Source: Aureibacter tunicatorum
GTDB lineage: Bacteria; Bacteroidota; Bacteroidia; Cytophagales; Cyclobacteriaceae
DNA length: 64,000 nucleotides
Assembly (NCBI RefSeq): GCF_036492635.1
Contig: NZ_AP025305.1
Span: 4,482,000 to 4,545,999, forward strand
Direction: 5' to 3'
The position numbers were made by a program, and so were the translations under genes. Of the stretch, positions 1 through 9,284 are shown piece after piece. Numbering within the stretch: the first letter of the stretch is position 1; every line of letters begins with the position of its first letter. The notes below the pieces were generated by a model. That model made no database searches, was not told where the DNA came from, and saw nothing but the letters and a program-made list of their open reading frames with translations.

Positions 1-2
1 TC

Positions 3-443
3 ACTATTGGACATTCCATCACTTTAGTCATGGCAACATTCGACCTGTTTACCATTAACTCCGAACTTGTCGAATTTATTATTCCTGTCACCATCGTTCT
101 TGCGGCTTTAAGCAATCTTAAAAATGCAGGAGTCAGAGCCTCGGATAGCGACAAAGGACTTTTCAAGCTAATCCTTGTGTTTATATTCGGTTTGGTGCAT
201 GGCATGGGATTTTCCAACTACCTTAGACAATTGCTAGGGAAAGAAGAAAGTATTTTCACCCCGCTTCTAGGATTCAATCTTGGCATTGAAGCCGCGCAAG
301 TTTTGGTGATTTTCATATTTTTAATGTTTGCCGGAATCATGACAAATATTATCGGCATCAAACGCAAGGATTGGGCTATAAGCATTTCTTCAGCGATTAT
401 CGCTTTTGCCTCCATGCTTGTCGTTTCAGCAAAATTTTGGTAA
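3..443 (+). CDS. HupE/UreJ_2-like membrane protein, 5' end cut by window
   Basis: Carboxy-terminal part of a small polytopic membrane protein. The frame is already open at base 3, reading T-I-G-H-S-I-T-L-V before the first ATG at 30, and this FT(I/L)GHSITL-type motif is typical of the HupE/UreJ_2 family. The true start therefore lies before the window and the ATG at 30 is internal. Several hydrophobic segments follow, with a VHGMGFSNYL motif (about residues 53-62 counted from ATG 30) that is also typical of the family. HupE/UreJ proteins are associated with nickel or metal uptake, but the Bacteroidota members are poorly characterised. A secreted M1 peptidase follows 20 bp downstream and is probably co-transcribed. 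Family assignment is fairly sure; substrate is unknown. Confidence 0.75.
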   Translation, partial: TIGHSITLVMATFDLFTINSELVEFIIPVTIVLAALSNLKNAGVRASDSDKGLFKLILVFIFGLVHGMGFSNYLRQLLGKEESIFTPLLGFNLGIEAAQVLVIFIFLMFAGIMTNIIGIKRKDWAISISSAIIAFASMLVVSAKFW

Positions 444-463
444 CCTAATTAACCTCTAAACTA

Positions 464-2761
464 ATGAAAAAACTCCTTGGCTGCATGCTGTTTTTAGGCT
501 TAGGGCTATCCTCCCTAGCTCAAGACAACCTCAAAGACAGAGGTTTTGAGGAAATAGCTCCTTTGCTCCCAACACCTAATGTCTATAGAAATGGAGCCGG
601 AGCTCCCGGACATCAATATTATCAACAACAAGCGGACTATGTTATTAAAGCAACGCTTGATGACAATCGCCAAAGGCTAGAAGGCAAAGAAACTATAACG
701 TATACAAATAACTCTCCCGACTATCTGAGTTACCTTTGGATACAATTAGACCAAAATCTACGAAAAAAAGACTCTGATGAGTATGTCGCGAATTCATCCA
801 AAATGAATGACCGCATGAGCGCATCTAAGCTATTTTTCATTGTCGGGCATGATGAAGACTATGGGTATCATATCACAAATGTGAGTGATGAAAATGGCGC
901 GAAGCTCCCGCATACGATTAATAAGACCATGATGAGAGTCGACTTGCCTGAGCCATTAGCTCCAGGCAAAAAGTATACTTTCAATATCGACTGGTGGAAT
1001 AATATCAATGACAAGACAAAAGACCATGCCAGAGGCGGATATGAACACTTCAAGGAAGAAGACAATTACATATACACGATGACAGCATGGTTTCCTAGAA
1101 TGTGCGTGTACGATGATGTCAACGGTTGGCAGAACAAGCCATTTTTGGGAGCTGGGGAGTTCGCATTGACATTTGGCGACTACGAAGTTCATATCACAGC
1201 GCCTTCCGACCATATGATCGCCGCTACTGGATTATTGCAAAACCCTAAAGAGGTTCTTAATACGAAAGAGCTTGACCGATACAATCAAGCGAAAAGTTCA
1301 ACTAAGCCTATGTTCATCAGAACTCCTGATGAAGCCAAGAAAATCGCCAAAACAAAAAAGAGCGATACCAAAACATGGATTTACAAAGCTGAGAATGTTA
1401 GGGATTTCGCTTGGGGAAGCTCCAGAAAATTCATGTGGGATGGTATGGGAGTGCCTATGGCTAATGGAGACACTGTTTTAGCAATGTCTTATTACCCAGC
1501 AGAAGCTCAAGGCTTGTATGAAAAATTCTCAACTAAAGTAGTTGCCCATACGCTTAGAACTTACTCTAAATACACGATACCTTACCCTTACCCGGTAGCG
1601 ATCTCTGTGGAAGCTGACAATGGTATGGAATACCCTATGATATGCTTCAATAATGGGAGAACCGAGAAAGACGGCACTTATTCCGAGTCAATGAAATACA
1701 GAGTCCACTCTATAATCATACATGAGGTGGGACACAACTATTTTCCAATGATTGTCAACTCGGACGAGAGAAAATGGGCTTGGATGGATGAAGGATTTAA
1801 TACATTTCTGCAATTTGTGACAGAACAAGAATTTCAAGACGATTATCCGTCAAGAAGAGGCCCTGCTCATAAAATTGCTCAATATATGGCTTCCGATCCT
1901 TCGACCTTAAGCCCTATTATGACACAGTCAGACAATGTAAAGCAATATTTCAATAATGCTTACGGCAAGGCGGCTACAGCTTTAGTTATCTTAAGGGAGA
2001 CTGTCATGGGCAGGGAATTATTCGACTTCGCATTCAAAACTTATGCTGAAAGATGGGCTTTCAAACACCCTAAGCCTGAAGATTTCTTCAGGACAATGGA
2101 AGATGCTTCAGGAATGGATCTGGATTGGTATTGGAGAGGCTGGTTTTACGGAATCGATCCAGTGGACATTTCCATCAGCCAAGTCAACTGGTACAAAACA
2201 GAAACAGCAAGCCCTGAAGAAAAAAACTTAAGCAAGAAAAAGAATCGCGAGAAAAATCTAAGTAACAAGACCCAAGATCTAAACAAGTCCCAAGGACTCA
2301 AAACGGCGCTTGAGAACGATCCGGACTTAGCGGATTTTTATAACCGTTACGACCGTTACCAAACTTCAAGTTCTGAGACCAAAGCCTACAAAACCTTCGT
2401 AGAATCTCTTAATGAAGATGAAAAGCAATATTTCAACCCTGACATGAATTACTATGAATTGGAGTTTGAAAATATTGGAGGCTTGCCAATGCCGATCATC
2501 CTAAAAATGGAGTATGCTGATGGCTCAGAAGAGACATTGACCATCCCTGCGGAAATTTGGAGACATGACAATGCAAAAGTCACTAAAGTCATCGCTAGGG
2601 ACAAGGAAGTTGTCCAATTCATCCTAGATCCAAATCGAGAGACAGCAGACATCGATGAAGACAACAATTACTATCCGAGACAAATGCTGCCTTCAAGGTT
2701 TGACTTATACAAAAAGAAAACATCTTCAAAGTCAAATCCGATGCAGAAAAGCAATAAGTAA
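464..2761 (+). CDS. Secreted M1-family zinc aminopeptidase-like metallopeptidase
   Basis: 765-residue protein with an N-terminal signal peptide (MKKLLGCMLFLGLGLSSLAQ), so exported. The M1 signature is complete: a GMEYP motif near residue 387 (the GxMEN-type substrate-binding loop) and HEVGH near residue 423, followed after 18 residues by the third zinc ligand in WMDEG. Such proteins cleave N-terminal residues from peptides in the periplasm or at the surface. The region after about residue 585 is Lys/Glu/Asn-rich and low in complexity (KKKNREKNLSNK) before a C-terminal beta-type domain, a layout common in Bacteroidota M1 proteins. No T9SS sorting domain is evident. A strong intrinsic terminator follows at once. 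Confidence 0.93.
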   Translation: MKKLLGCMLFLGLGLSSLAQDNLKDRGFEEIAPLLPTPNVYRNGAGAPGHQYYQQQADYVIKATLDDNRQRLEGKETITYTNNSPDYLSYLWIQLDQNLRKKDSDEYVANSSKMNDRMSASKLFFIVGHDEDYGYHITNVSDENGAKLPHTINKTMMRVDLPEPLAPGKKYTFNIDWWNNINDKTKDHARGGYEHFKEEDNYIYTMTAWFPRMCVYDDVNGWQNKPFLGAGEFALTFGDYEVHITAPSDHMIAATGLLQNPKEVLNTKELDRYNQAKSSTKPMFIRTPDEAKKIAKTKKSDTKTWIYKAENVRDFAWGSSRKFMWDGMGVPMANGDTVLAMSYYPAEAQGLYEKFSTKVVAHTLRTYSKYTIPYPYPVAISVEADNGMEYPMICFNNGRTEKDGTYSESMKYRVHSIIIHEVGHNYFPMIVNSDERKWAWMDEGFNTFLQFVTEQEFQDDYPSRRGPAHKIAQYMASDPSTLSPIMTQSDNVKQYFNNAYGKAATALVILRETVMGRELFDFAFKTYAERWAFKHPKPEDFFRTMEDASGMDLDWYWRGWFYGIDPVDISISQVNWYKTETASPEEKNLSKKKNREKNLSNKTQDLNKSQGLKTALENDPDLADFYNRYDRYQTSSSETKAYKTFVESLNEDEKQYFNPDMNYYELEFENIGGLPMPIILKMEYADGSEETLTIPAEIWRHDNAKVTKVIARDKEVVQFILDPNRETADIDEDNNYYPRQMLPSRFDLYKKKTSSKSNPMQKSNK

Positions 2762-2772
2762 ATACAAATCAA

Positions 2773-2800
2773 GCCTTCGCCAATAGCGAAGGCTTTTTTA
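2773..2800 (+). terminator. Intrinsic terminator after the M1 peptidase
   Basis: Perfect 8-bp stem GCCTTCGC / GCGAAGGC with a 5-nt loop (CAATA), followed by a run of seven T. It begins 12 bp after the M1 stop codon. Confidence 0.92.
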
Positions 2801-2879
2801 TTGCATGCATTGAAATATAGCTTAATCTTAAACATTGAATGAGGAAATCGCTTATAAAATCAAAGCAATTTTCTTTACA

Positions 2880-3386
2880 ATGACAAAACAAGCATATCCA
2901 AAAGCCTTTTCCCACATTGGCATCACTGTGCCGGATTTGGATCAAGCGATACAATTCTATCAAGGCGTAATGGGTTGGTACCTGCTCATGGGCCCTGAAA
3001 CAGTAACTGAAGAAAACGAAACCGCAATAGGCAAAATGTGCATCGATGTATTTGGCACAGGGTGGAAGAATTTTCGCATTGCCCATTTAGCCACATCGGA
3101 CGGAATCGGCGTCGAATTATTCGAATTCAAAGAAGCTAAAAATACTAGGCCTGATTTTCAACCATTCAAGACGGGGTTATTCCACTTCTGCGTGCAGGAC
3201 CCTAACATCGAAGAGCTAACCAAGCAAATTGTGGAAGCTGGAGGAAAACAACGAATGCCAATACGAGAATATTACCCAGGCGAAAAGCCCTTCAAAATGG
3301 TATATGTAGAAGATCCATTTGGCGTGGTTTTCGAGATTTACACGCATAGTTATGAGCTTACATATTCATCAGGAGCTTATAAATAA
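2880..3386 (+). CDS. VOC-superfamily (glyoxalase/dioxygenase fold) protein
   Basis: About 168 residues starting MTKQAYPKAFSHIGITVPDL. An in-frame ATG lies 45 bp upstream, but the family fold begins with SHIGITVPDLDQAIQFY, so the later start is preferred. Two beta-alpha-beta-beta-beta modules are visible. The usual metal-ligand positions seem filled: His in SHIGIT, Glu in GVELFEF, His in LFHFCVQD and Glu in VFEIYTH. The protein could be a lactoylglutathione-lyase-like isomerase, a dioxygenase or a resistance-type binding protein; the sequence does not decide. It stands alone between two terminators. Confidence is high for the fold and low for a reaction. Confidence 0.88.
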   Translation: MTKQAYPKAFSHIGITVPDLDQAIQFYQGVMGWYLLMGPETVTEENETAIGKMCIDVFGTGWKNFRIAHLATSDGIGVELFEFKEAKNTRPDFQPFKTGLFHFCVQDPNIEELTKQIVEAGGKQRMPIREYYPGEKPFKMVYVEDPFGVVFEIYTHSYELTYSSGAYK

Positions 3387-3410
3387 CAGCTCCTTTCTTT
3401 ATTTTTTAAT
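3371..3410 (+). terminator. Terminator overlapping the VOC gene stop codon
   Basis: Inverted repeat AGGAGCT (3371-3377) / AGCTCCT (3388-3394) followed by a T-rich run. The left arm lies in the last codons of the VOC gene, so the hairpin spans its stop codon. Confidence 0.7.
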
Positions 3411-3723
3411 TTACATTTTTTCGAATTGATGTAAGGTTTCTCACAAAATCAACAATTATTTCTTTACGATTATTCTTGAAATCTCTTTAATGGTCCATTA
3501 ATCCACTCACTACCATTTCATCATATATGTAAGAATCAAAATAAATGTACATTAATATTTTTCAATGATATTTTACTAAATAAGAATATATTTTTATAAT
3601 TTTATGAAAGTTTTTAATAATTTTTTACTATTTTATCATCTACACTCACATGCTTTCCAATAACGCATACAAATACAGAGATTACTTTACCCTAAACGGG
3701 TACGACTTTACTTCAAATCAAAT
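3411..3723. other. AT-rich intergenic region, no gene seen
   Basis: Very AT-rich leader of the sensor gene at 3724. I see no open frame of note, no RNA gene and no convincing TTTG/TAnnTTTG promoter pair. It presumably holds the promoter of the downstream gene. Confidence 0.5.
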
Positions 3724-5637
3724 ATGAACACGACTACGCTATTTAACAACCTGAAAGGGCGAATGGTCCTTGTTTTTGGCGTACTGGTGGTAATAGGATT
3801 ATTGATAGCCTCGTCATTCTATTTTTACCAGTCAAGACAAATACTTAAAGATACTATCAAGGAACAATTGAACCCGGCAATGAGCCGAAGAATGGATCAC
3901 TTGATCAATAATATCTTCATAAGGATAGAGGACTTTGGGAAGTATGGGATGTATGAAAACTATTACTTGATCAATGCCTTGGCTCAAGAAGAAGTGGACA
4001 CGACCTTGGTCATGGATCACCTTGACGCTTTCTTAGCTACTCAGGTCCACAGCCAATTGCAAATTGCCGATTTGACTCATAATATCATGTTTTCTACCGA
4101 CAATGGAATCACCAAGTTAGATGAAGACACACAAATGGTCCAAACCGTTCAGGACAAGCTGGACGGAAGATATGGCAAATGGAATATCACCGTCAAGGAC
4201 GGTAAGGAAATACTAGAGCTCAGTCATATCATTATGGACAAAAAAACTGACAGTCCTCTGGGTATTTTCTTTTTCCAAATTGATTGGGAGCCTTATAAAA
4301 ATTACTTTACCGAACTTGATATAGGTGGAAATAATAACATCCTGATTATGAAAAGGGATGGCCAAATCATCATCGACAATTTCAGAAAAAATAGTGGGAA
4401 AAATTTCAGAAATATCGAAGGAATGGGGCAATTCTATCTTGAGGCATCCACAGTCAATAACAGGCATGAAGGAGGAAGATCTGACTATGAATTCAATGGC
4501 GAGGAAAAGTCTTTAAGCTATTTCCCTTTGAGAGGTGGTGAATGGGTCTTATTGATAGACACTTCCATTACCGAGCTTTTAAACCCTCTTTCAGATTCAT
4601 TGATCGGCATGTGGTGGATTGCAATGGGTATCATAATAATATCCATCATATTAGTAGCTTTCTTCAGCAACAAATTTTCCGCGAATTTGCACTTGGTAAC
4701 CCAATACCTTGATAAGTTAAGTTCTGGAAAAATTCTTCAAGACACCTCAATGAATATTGACATTTTGGAGTTTAATAAAATTGCTAATTCATTCCATAAT
4801 ATGAATGAAAGAGTGAAAAAGTATGTCAACTTCACACACCGCATAGGAAAAGGCGACATGGATGCTGCTCTTGAAGTAAGTGAAAATGACGAACTTGGGC
4901 ACTCTCTAATTGATATGAGAAACTCTCTATTAGAACTTAAAAACAAGGATGAAATACAAAAGTGGATTGATGGAGGCTTAGCTAGATTCGCAGAACTGAT
5001 AAGAAAAGAAAAACAAGATATTTCGATCTTATCCGACAGTATCATCAAGGAACTAGTTGAATATATCGGTTCGAATCAAGGCATGCTTTTCGTCATTGAC
5101 GACTTGGAAGATGACTCATTATTAACCCTAAAAGGTTGCTATGCATTTGGCAAGAAAAAACACCTTGACAAACAAGTCAAACCAGGAGAAGGCTTGGTTG
5201 GCCAATGCTTCCTAGAAAAGCAAATGACATTAATCACCGAAATCCCGGAGTCATACTATAAAATCACTTCCGGGCTGGGGGAAGCTCTTCCTTCGCATAT
5301 CTTGCTTGTCCCTATTAAAATAGACAACCAAGTCTTGGGTGTCATCGAAATCGCATCCTTCAAGGACTTTGAAGAGTATAAGCTGCAATTTATCGAAAGG
5401 CTTTGCGAAATGATCGCTTCTTCTATCTCAATGGTGAAAATCAACGAGAAAACAATGATTCTACTTCAAGACAGTCAACGAAAAAGCGAAGAACTCAGAG
5501 GCCAAGAAGAGGAAATCAGACAAAATATGGAAGAACTTCTGGCAACTCAAGAAGACTTCAAGAGAAAAGAAATAGACTATCTCAAAAGAATTGAAGAACT
5601 GGAAACTTCTCTTCAAACCAAAAACGCTACCGCGTAA
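3724..5637 (+). CDS. Membrane sensor protein: extracellular sensor, HAMP-like linker, GAF domain, coiled coil; no output domain
   Basis: 637 residues. TM1 is at about 13-33, a roughly 260-residue extracytoplasmic region that may be Cache-like follows, TM2 is at about 296-316, then a HAMP-like helical linker, a GAF domain at about 435-560 (VKPGEGLVGQCFLEK, HILLVPIKI, GVIEIASF) and a terminal coiled coil (EEEIRQNMEELLATQ). The coiled-coil wording is common in Cytophagales sensors, where it usually leads into a PAS, kinase or other output domain. Here the protein stops, with no kinase, cyclase, phosphatase or MCP domain visible. It may act through protein contacts, perhaps with the convergent NtrY-like kinase next door (inference). 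The fold assignment is good and the signalling role is unknown. Confidence 0.82.
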   Translation: MNTTTLFNNLKGRMVLVFGVLVVIGLLIASSFYFYQSRQILKDTIKEQLNPAMSRRMDHLINNIFIRIEDFGKYGMYENYYLINALAQEEVDTTLVMDHLDAFLATQVHSQLQIADLTHNIMFSTDNGITKLDEDTQMVQTVQDKLDGRYGKWNITVKDGKEILELSHIIMDKKTDSPLGIFFFQIDWEPYKNYFTELDIGGNNNILIMKRDGQIIIDNFRKNSGKNFRNIEGMGQFYLEASTVNNRHEGGRSDYEFNGEEKSLSYFPLRGGEWVLLIDTSITELLNPLSDSLIGMWWIAMGIIIISIILVAFFSNKFSANLHLVTQYLDKLSSGKILQDTSMNIDILEFNKIANSFHNMNERVKKYVNFTHRIGKGDMDAALEVSENDELGHSLIDMRNSLLELKNKDEIQKWIDGGLARFAELIRKEKQDISILSDSIIKELVEYIGSNQGMLFVIDDLEDDSLLTLKGCYAFGKKKHLDKQVKPGEGLVGQCFLEKQMTLITEIPESYYKITSGLGEALPSHILLVPIKIDNQVLGVIEIASFKDFEEYKLQFIERLCEMIASSISMVKINEKTMILLQDSQRKSEELRGQEEEIRQNMEELLATQEDFKRKEIDYLKRIEELETSLQTKNATA

Positions 5638-5644
5638 ATTATAA

Positions 5645-5680
5645 AAGCCCATGAAGCAAATTAAGCTTCATGGGCTTTTT
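5645..5680. terminator. Bidirectional terminator between convergent genes
   Basis: 13-bp stem AAGCCCATGAAGC / GCTTCATGGGCTT with a 7-nt loop. T-runs lie on the + side and A-runs on the left side, so it can end both the sensor gene (+) and the histidine kinase gene (-). Confidence 0.9.
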
Positions 5681-5685
5681 TATTG

Positions 5686-7125
5686 TTAATTTATCGCATC
5701 AGCGATTTCTTTCTTGAACTTCAGCGTAAATTCCGTTCCCGCTCCCAGCTTGGATTTCACTGATATTGTGCCCAAGTGCTGTCTTATAATCTGCTTGCTC
5801 AAACTCAAACCAATTCCAGAGCCTTCTTTTTTTGTAGTAAAAAACGGCACAAAAATCCGCCCTAATGCATCCTCATCAATACCTTTTCCATTGTCACTCA
5901 CATTTACTTGCAGCATATCCTTATCTGTAGCGTCCTTGACAACAACGTTCACATACTTGTTAGCCTCATCCATTTTCATCGCCTGAATAGCATTTTTAAT
6001 AAGGTTTATAAATACTTGCTCAATCTGAGATTTGTCAATTTCCACTATAGGGCTTTGAGATAAATCCGTAATATTCAACGATACATTGGCTTTTTGCAAT
6101 TCCGCCAAATGCAAAGTCTTAATATTTACCAATAGCTCAAAAAGGTTCTCTTTGCTGATATCAGGCTTCGGGATATGAGTGATATTTTTAAAATCGTTGA
6201 CAAAACTAATCAAGCCTCTGCCTCTCTTTCCAATAGTCTTGACAGCCATTCGAATATCATCCATGGATTCCGCAAAGTCTTCTTCCTTGCTTTCATTTGA
6301 CTGAAGCTCTATGATCTCGTCCTCTATGGTTTGGGACAGTGAAGTAATTGGCGTCACCGAATTCATAATCTCATGAGTAAGAACTCTTACCAACTTTTTC
6401 CAAGCCTCCATTTCGTTTTGCTCCAGCTCTGTTTGCAAATTTTGCAAAGCTATAAGCTTAACGGGACGATCCATATAATTCAATTCTATCGCAAATATCG
6501 AAAGTTGAATAGTATCGTCTTCTTGTTCTATCTTTACTAAAGTCCTTCCACCTGTCTTCAAGGATTTAAACTGATCGACCAAAGAAAGGCTGATCGGTTT
6601 CAACTCATTGATATTCTTATGCTGTCCGCATTTCAATAATTGCCTTGCCGCCGAATTGAAAATATGTATCTTACCGCTTTCCTCAAAAGAAATCAAGCCA
6701 ATCTCTATATGCTGTATGATCGTTTTCAGATGGCTGAATTGGGACTGCTTGACTTTCTGTTTTTGCTGATTTTGCCGAAGTTGCTGTTGGTAAATATTGA
6801 CTAAATAGTTTTGCAATGAGCCTTGCTCGTTGCTGGAAAACTGTCGATTATTCTTGCTGTCCACAAGCTTGTCCGCAAAAAGCTTCACATCAGAGATTAT
6901 CTCGTCAAAAAAAACAACCAATTTATAACCTAACACCACGACCAAGCCCAGCATTCCCATCACCACATAGTATTCATAGTCGCCAAAAAAGGTATAAACC
7001 ATCATGGCAACACACAGAGCAAACAAGCCCAACTTGATCAAAACGGACTTTCTAAAGTCTTCACGGCCATTGACACGATTGTTGGAAAGCCTCTCCGCCC
7101 AACTCCGAACTCGATCAGATTCCAT
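5686..7125 (-). CDS. Sensor histidine kinase, NtrY-like
   Basis: 479 residues. Two transmembrane helices lie at about 28-47 and 51-72, followed by a linker and a PAS-like region at about 120-230. HisKA carries the phosphoacceptor His in VLTHEIMNSVTPI (about residue 248). HATPase_c has the N box (FINLIKNAIQAM), the G1 box (VSDNGKGID), the F box (FVPFFTTK) and the G2 box (GSGIGLSLS), so it should be an active kinase. Its gene overlaps the 3' end of the NtrC-type regulator by 11 bp, which points to translational coupling and a cognate pair. In Bacteroidota such pairs often act in envelope stress or transport control; the signal here is unknown. Confidence 0.93.
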   Translation of the reverse strand: MESDRVRSWAERLSNNRVNGREDFRKSVLIKLGLFALCVAMMVYTFFGDYEYYVVMGMLGLVVVLGYKLVVFFDEIISDVKLFADKLVDSKNNRQFSSNEQGSLQNYLVNIYQQQLRQNQQKQKVKQSQFSHLKTIIQHIEIGLISFEESGKIHIFNSAARQLLKCGQHKNINELKPISLSLVDQFKSLKTGGRTLVKIEQEDDTIQLSIFAIELNYMDRPVKLIALQNLQTELEQNEMEAWKKLVRVLTHEIMNSVTPITSLSQTIEDEIIELQSNESKEEDFAESMDDIRMAVKTIGKRGRGLISFVNDFKNITHIPKPDISKENLFELLVNIKTLHLAELQKANVSLNITDLSQSPIVEIDKSQIEQVFINLIKNAIQAMKMDEANKYVNVVVKDATDKDMLQVNVSDNGKGIDEDALGRIFVPFFTTKKEGSGIGLSLSKQIIRQHLGTISVKSKLGAGTEFTLKFKKEIADAIN

Positions 7126-8482
7126 GCTTTTCCAATCTTCTGTACAATGCGGCTCTGGTGATACCCAATTCTCTTGAAGCCTTTGAAATATTGCCCTTGT
7201 ACTTGTCCAATGCCTCTTGGATCACTTTTCGTTCTATCTCTTCAAGGTTATAATTGTCAAATGCCATGTCATGACGATCGCTTGCCTCAGTTCTCAAAAA
7301 CGAAAAATCTTCTTTGCGCAAAAACTGATCCTCGCACATGATCACAGATCTTTCGATAGCATGCTGCAATTCCCTTACATTTCCTGGCCAAGCATATTCC
7401 TCAAGCTTTGCTAAAGCCCCTGCTTGCAATTGCTTTGACTTCTTATCGTATTTTTTGCAATATCTTTTTACAAAGAATTTGGCCAACTCTTCAATGTCTT
7501 CTTTTCTTTCGCGCAATGCCGGCAATCTAATCTCAACAGTATTGAGACGATACAATAAATCTTGCCTGAATGTCTTATCCTCCACCATCTCATGCAATGA
7601 CCCATTAGTAGCAGCGATAAGCCTTATATTAACATCTATTTCCTTGTGATCACCCACACGACTTACTTTTCGTCTCTGCAATGCTGTCAATAATTTAGCC
7701 TGCAAAGGCAAACTCAAATTGCCAATTTCATCCAAAAACAGCGTTCCATCATGCGCTAGCTCAAAACGTCCTTTTCGATCCTCATGTGCGTCGGTAAATG
7801 ATCCCTTCTTATGGCCAAATAGCTCGCTTTCAAAAAGGGACTCGGTAATCGCTCCCATATCCACATTCACAAAGACCTTCTCTTTTCTCTTCGATCGTTC
7901 ATGAATCGCTTTGGCTATCAATTCCTTTCCAGTCCCGTTCTCACCCAATATCAATACATTGGCATCCGTGCCGGCAATTTTGTCAATGATACTGAAGATC
8001 TCTCTCAAAGATTCGCCAGAACCCACAATTCCCTTCATAGGCCCCTCTTCCTGACTCTCCTCTTCCACGTCTTGCTTTGCTGCCATGCTTTCCGCGTTTT
8101 GAGCAGATTTTAACGTTTCGATAAGCTTGGCGTTTTCCCATGGCTTGACCACAAAGTCCATAGCTCCGATTTTCAATGACTTGACTGCCAGTTCGACATC
8201 TCCAAAAGCTGTAATCATCACAACCTTTGCATTAGGCTGACGGTCCAATATCTCTTCCAGCCAATAAATGCCTTCCTTGCCGCTTGCCGTGTCATCTGTG
8301 TAATTCATGTCAAGCAAGATGAGATCATATTGGTAGTTGTTAAGCAAAAAAGGAATCTTCTGAGGGTTTTTCTCTATTGTCACTTCCTGCGCATGCTTCT
8401 TCAGCAGCATTTTACCTGCGAACAACACATCCTCGTCATCATCCACCATCAATATTCTTCCAAGCACCTTATCAGCGGCCAT
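7115..8482 (-). CDS. NtrC-family sigma-54-dependent response regulator
   Basis: Receiver domain with acidic pocket VDDDEDV and phosphoacceptor Asp in LILLDMNY, then an AAA+ sigma-54 interaction domain with Walker A GENGTGKE and Walker B GTLFLDEIG. The sigma-54 contact loop reads GSFTDA rather than the classical GAFTGA. The C-terminal Fis-type helix-turn-helix is NISKASRELGITRAALYRR. The start at 8482 (MAADKVLG) is chosen because it lies just before the receiver; an ATG at 8494 is also possible, while the frame opens further upstream only with TTG. It is the first gene of the pair with the NtrY-like kinase. It is expected to activate sigma-54 promoters; no target is identifiable here. Confidence 0.93.
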   Translation of the reverse strand: MAADKVLGRILMVDDDEDVLFAGKMLLKKHAQEVTIEKNPQKIPFLLNNYQYDLILLDMNYTDDTASGKEGIYWLEEILDRQPNAKVVMITAFGDVELAVKSLKIGAMDFVVKPWENAKLIETLKSAQNAESMAAKQDVEEESQEEGPMKGIVGSGESLREIFSIIDKIAGTDANVLILGENGTGKELIAKAIHERSKRKEKVFVNVDMGAITESLFESELFGHKKGSFTDAHEDRKGRFELAHDGTLFLDEIGNLSLPLQAKLLTALQRRKVSRVGDHKEIDVNIRLIAATNGSLHEMVEDKTFRQDLLYRLNTVEIRLPALRERKEDIEELAKFFVKRYCKKYDKKSKQLQAGALAKLEEYAWPGNVRELQHAIERSVIMCEDQFLRKEDFSFLRTEASDRHDMAFDNYNLEEIERKVIQEALDKYKGNISKASRELGITRAALYRRLEKHGI

Positions 8483-8637
8483 AATTCTTATCATTTTGAG
8501 ATAAAACAAAGTCAAGTCTAATCATTTTGAAGATAGGAAAAGCGCTATTACTTTCCAAAGAGATTAAAATCAGCTTTGAAATGATTTTTCCAATAGAATT
8601 TGAGTTCCAAAAAATTCTCCTATTTAAGTTAATGCAT

Positions 8638-8666
8638 AAAAAAAGCGAACCTGAACAGCCCGCTTT
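8638..8666 (-). terminator. Terminator of the small membrane-protein gene
   Basis: Read on the minus strand: AAAGCG, a 13-nt loop, CGCTTT, then T residues. It lies 25 bp past the stop codon of the gene at 8691-9284. Confidence 0.65.
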
Positions 8667-8690
8667 AATTTCGTATTTAGAAGAACTTAT

Positions 8691-9284
8691 CTAGACACTT
8701 TGCAAAACCTTGGCTTCAACCTCGCTTTTATCTGTCTTCATTAGTATAATCAAGAGGATTGATATCGCCATTGCGAAAATATACGTCATAGGATTCAAAT
8801 AGCTCTGAGCGAAAAATGTTGAGTCCACATTGACTTCCATTACCTCATTTAGAGCTTGCTGACTGAATAACAGTCCGTAGCATATCATTGAAGTTAGTGC
8901 CAACATTCCTTTTTCCTTAAACCCATAAAGCAACCACGGAATAAGCGTCATCGCTAATTGCGAGCAAAAGAACGAAACCAAAAAACCTTCATTAGCCTGC
9001 ACTATCGAAGCCTGAAACATCGTCGCAAGCGTCAACATTTGAAATGACGCAAAGAACCTTGCTATCTGAAACATGCCCATCTTGTTCATGAACAACAATG
9101 TCGCTGAAATTGCGAACAATAACACCGGATAAATCACAAGTGGTTTGTAGTGAGCGTAAATAAAAAAGGAATAAGTAAAGCCTATCATCAAACACATCCA
9201 CAGTACTTGATTGCAAACCTTAATCTTAGCTTTGGTATAAGCGTCTTGATTTTCCTTAATTCCTAATAAGAAGTAATTTTTCAT
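8691..9284 (-). CDS. Orphan polytopic membrane protein (sensor-like N-terminal half only)
   Basis: 197 residues with about five or six hydrophobic helices and short loops, starting MKNYFLLGIKENQDAY and ending with a short cytoplasmic tail. The layout of a soluble N-terminal stretch and paired helices resembles the membrane-sensing halves of Cytophagales histidine kinases and nucleotide cyclases. Here the frame ends in a natural TAG straight after the last helix, with no catalytic domain. It may be a remnant of a longer sensor or a stand-alone membrane protein. I do not recognise a named family. It has its own terminator and is separated from the regulator gene upstream. Confidence 0.7.
   Translation of the reverse strand: MKNYFLLGIKENQDAYTKAKIKVCNQVLWMCLMIGFTYSFFIYAHYKPLVIYPVLLFAISATLLFMNKMGMFQIARFFASFQMLTLATMFQASIVQANEGFLVSFFCSQLAMTLIPWLLYGFKEKGMLALTSMICYGLLFSQQALNEVMEVNVDSTFFAQSYLNPMTYIFAMAISILLIILMKTDKSEVEAKVLQSV

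Noticed and set aside
2835-2880. Earlier ATG as start of the VOC gene
   Set aside because: The extra 15 residues precede the conserved first strand and lack family similarity; the ATG at 2880 fits better.
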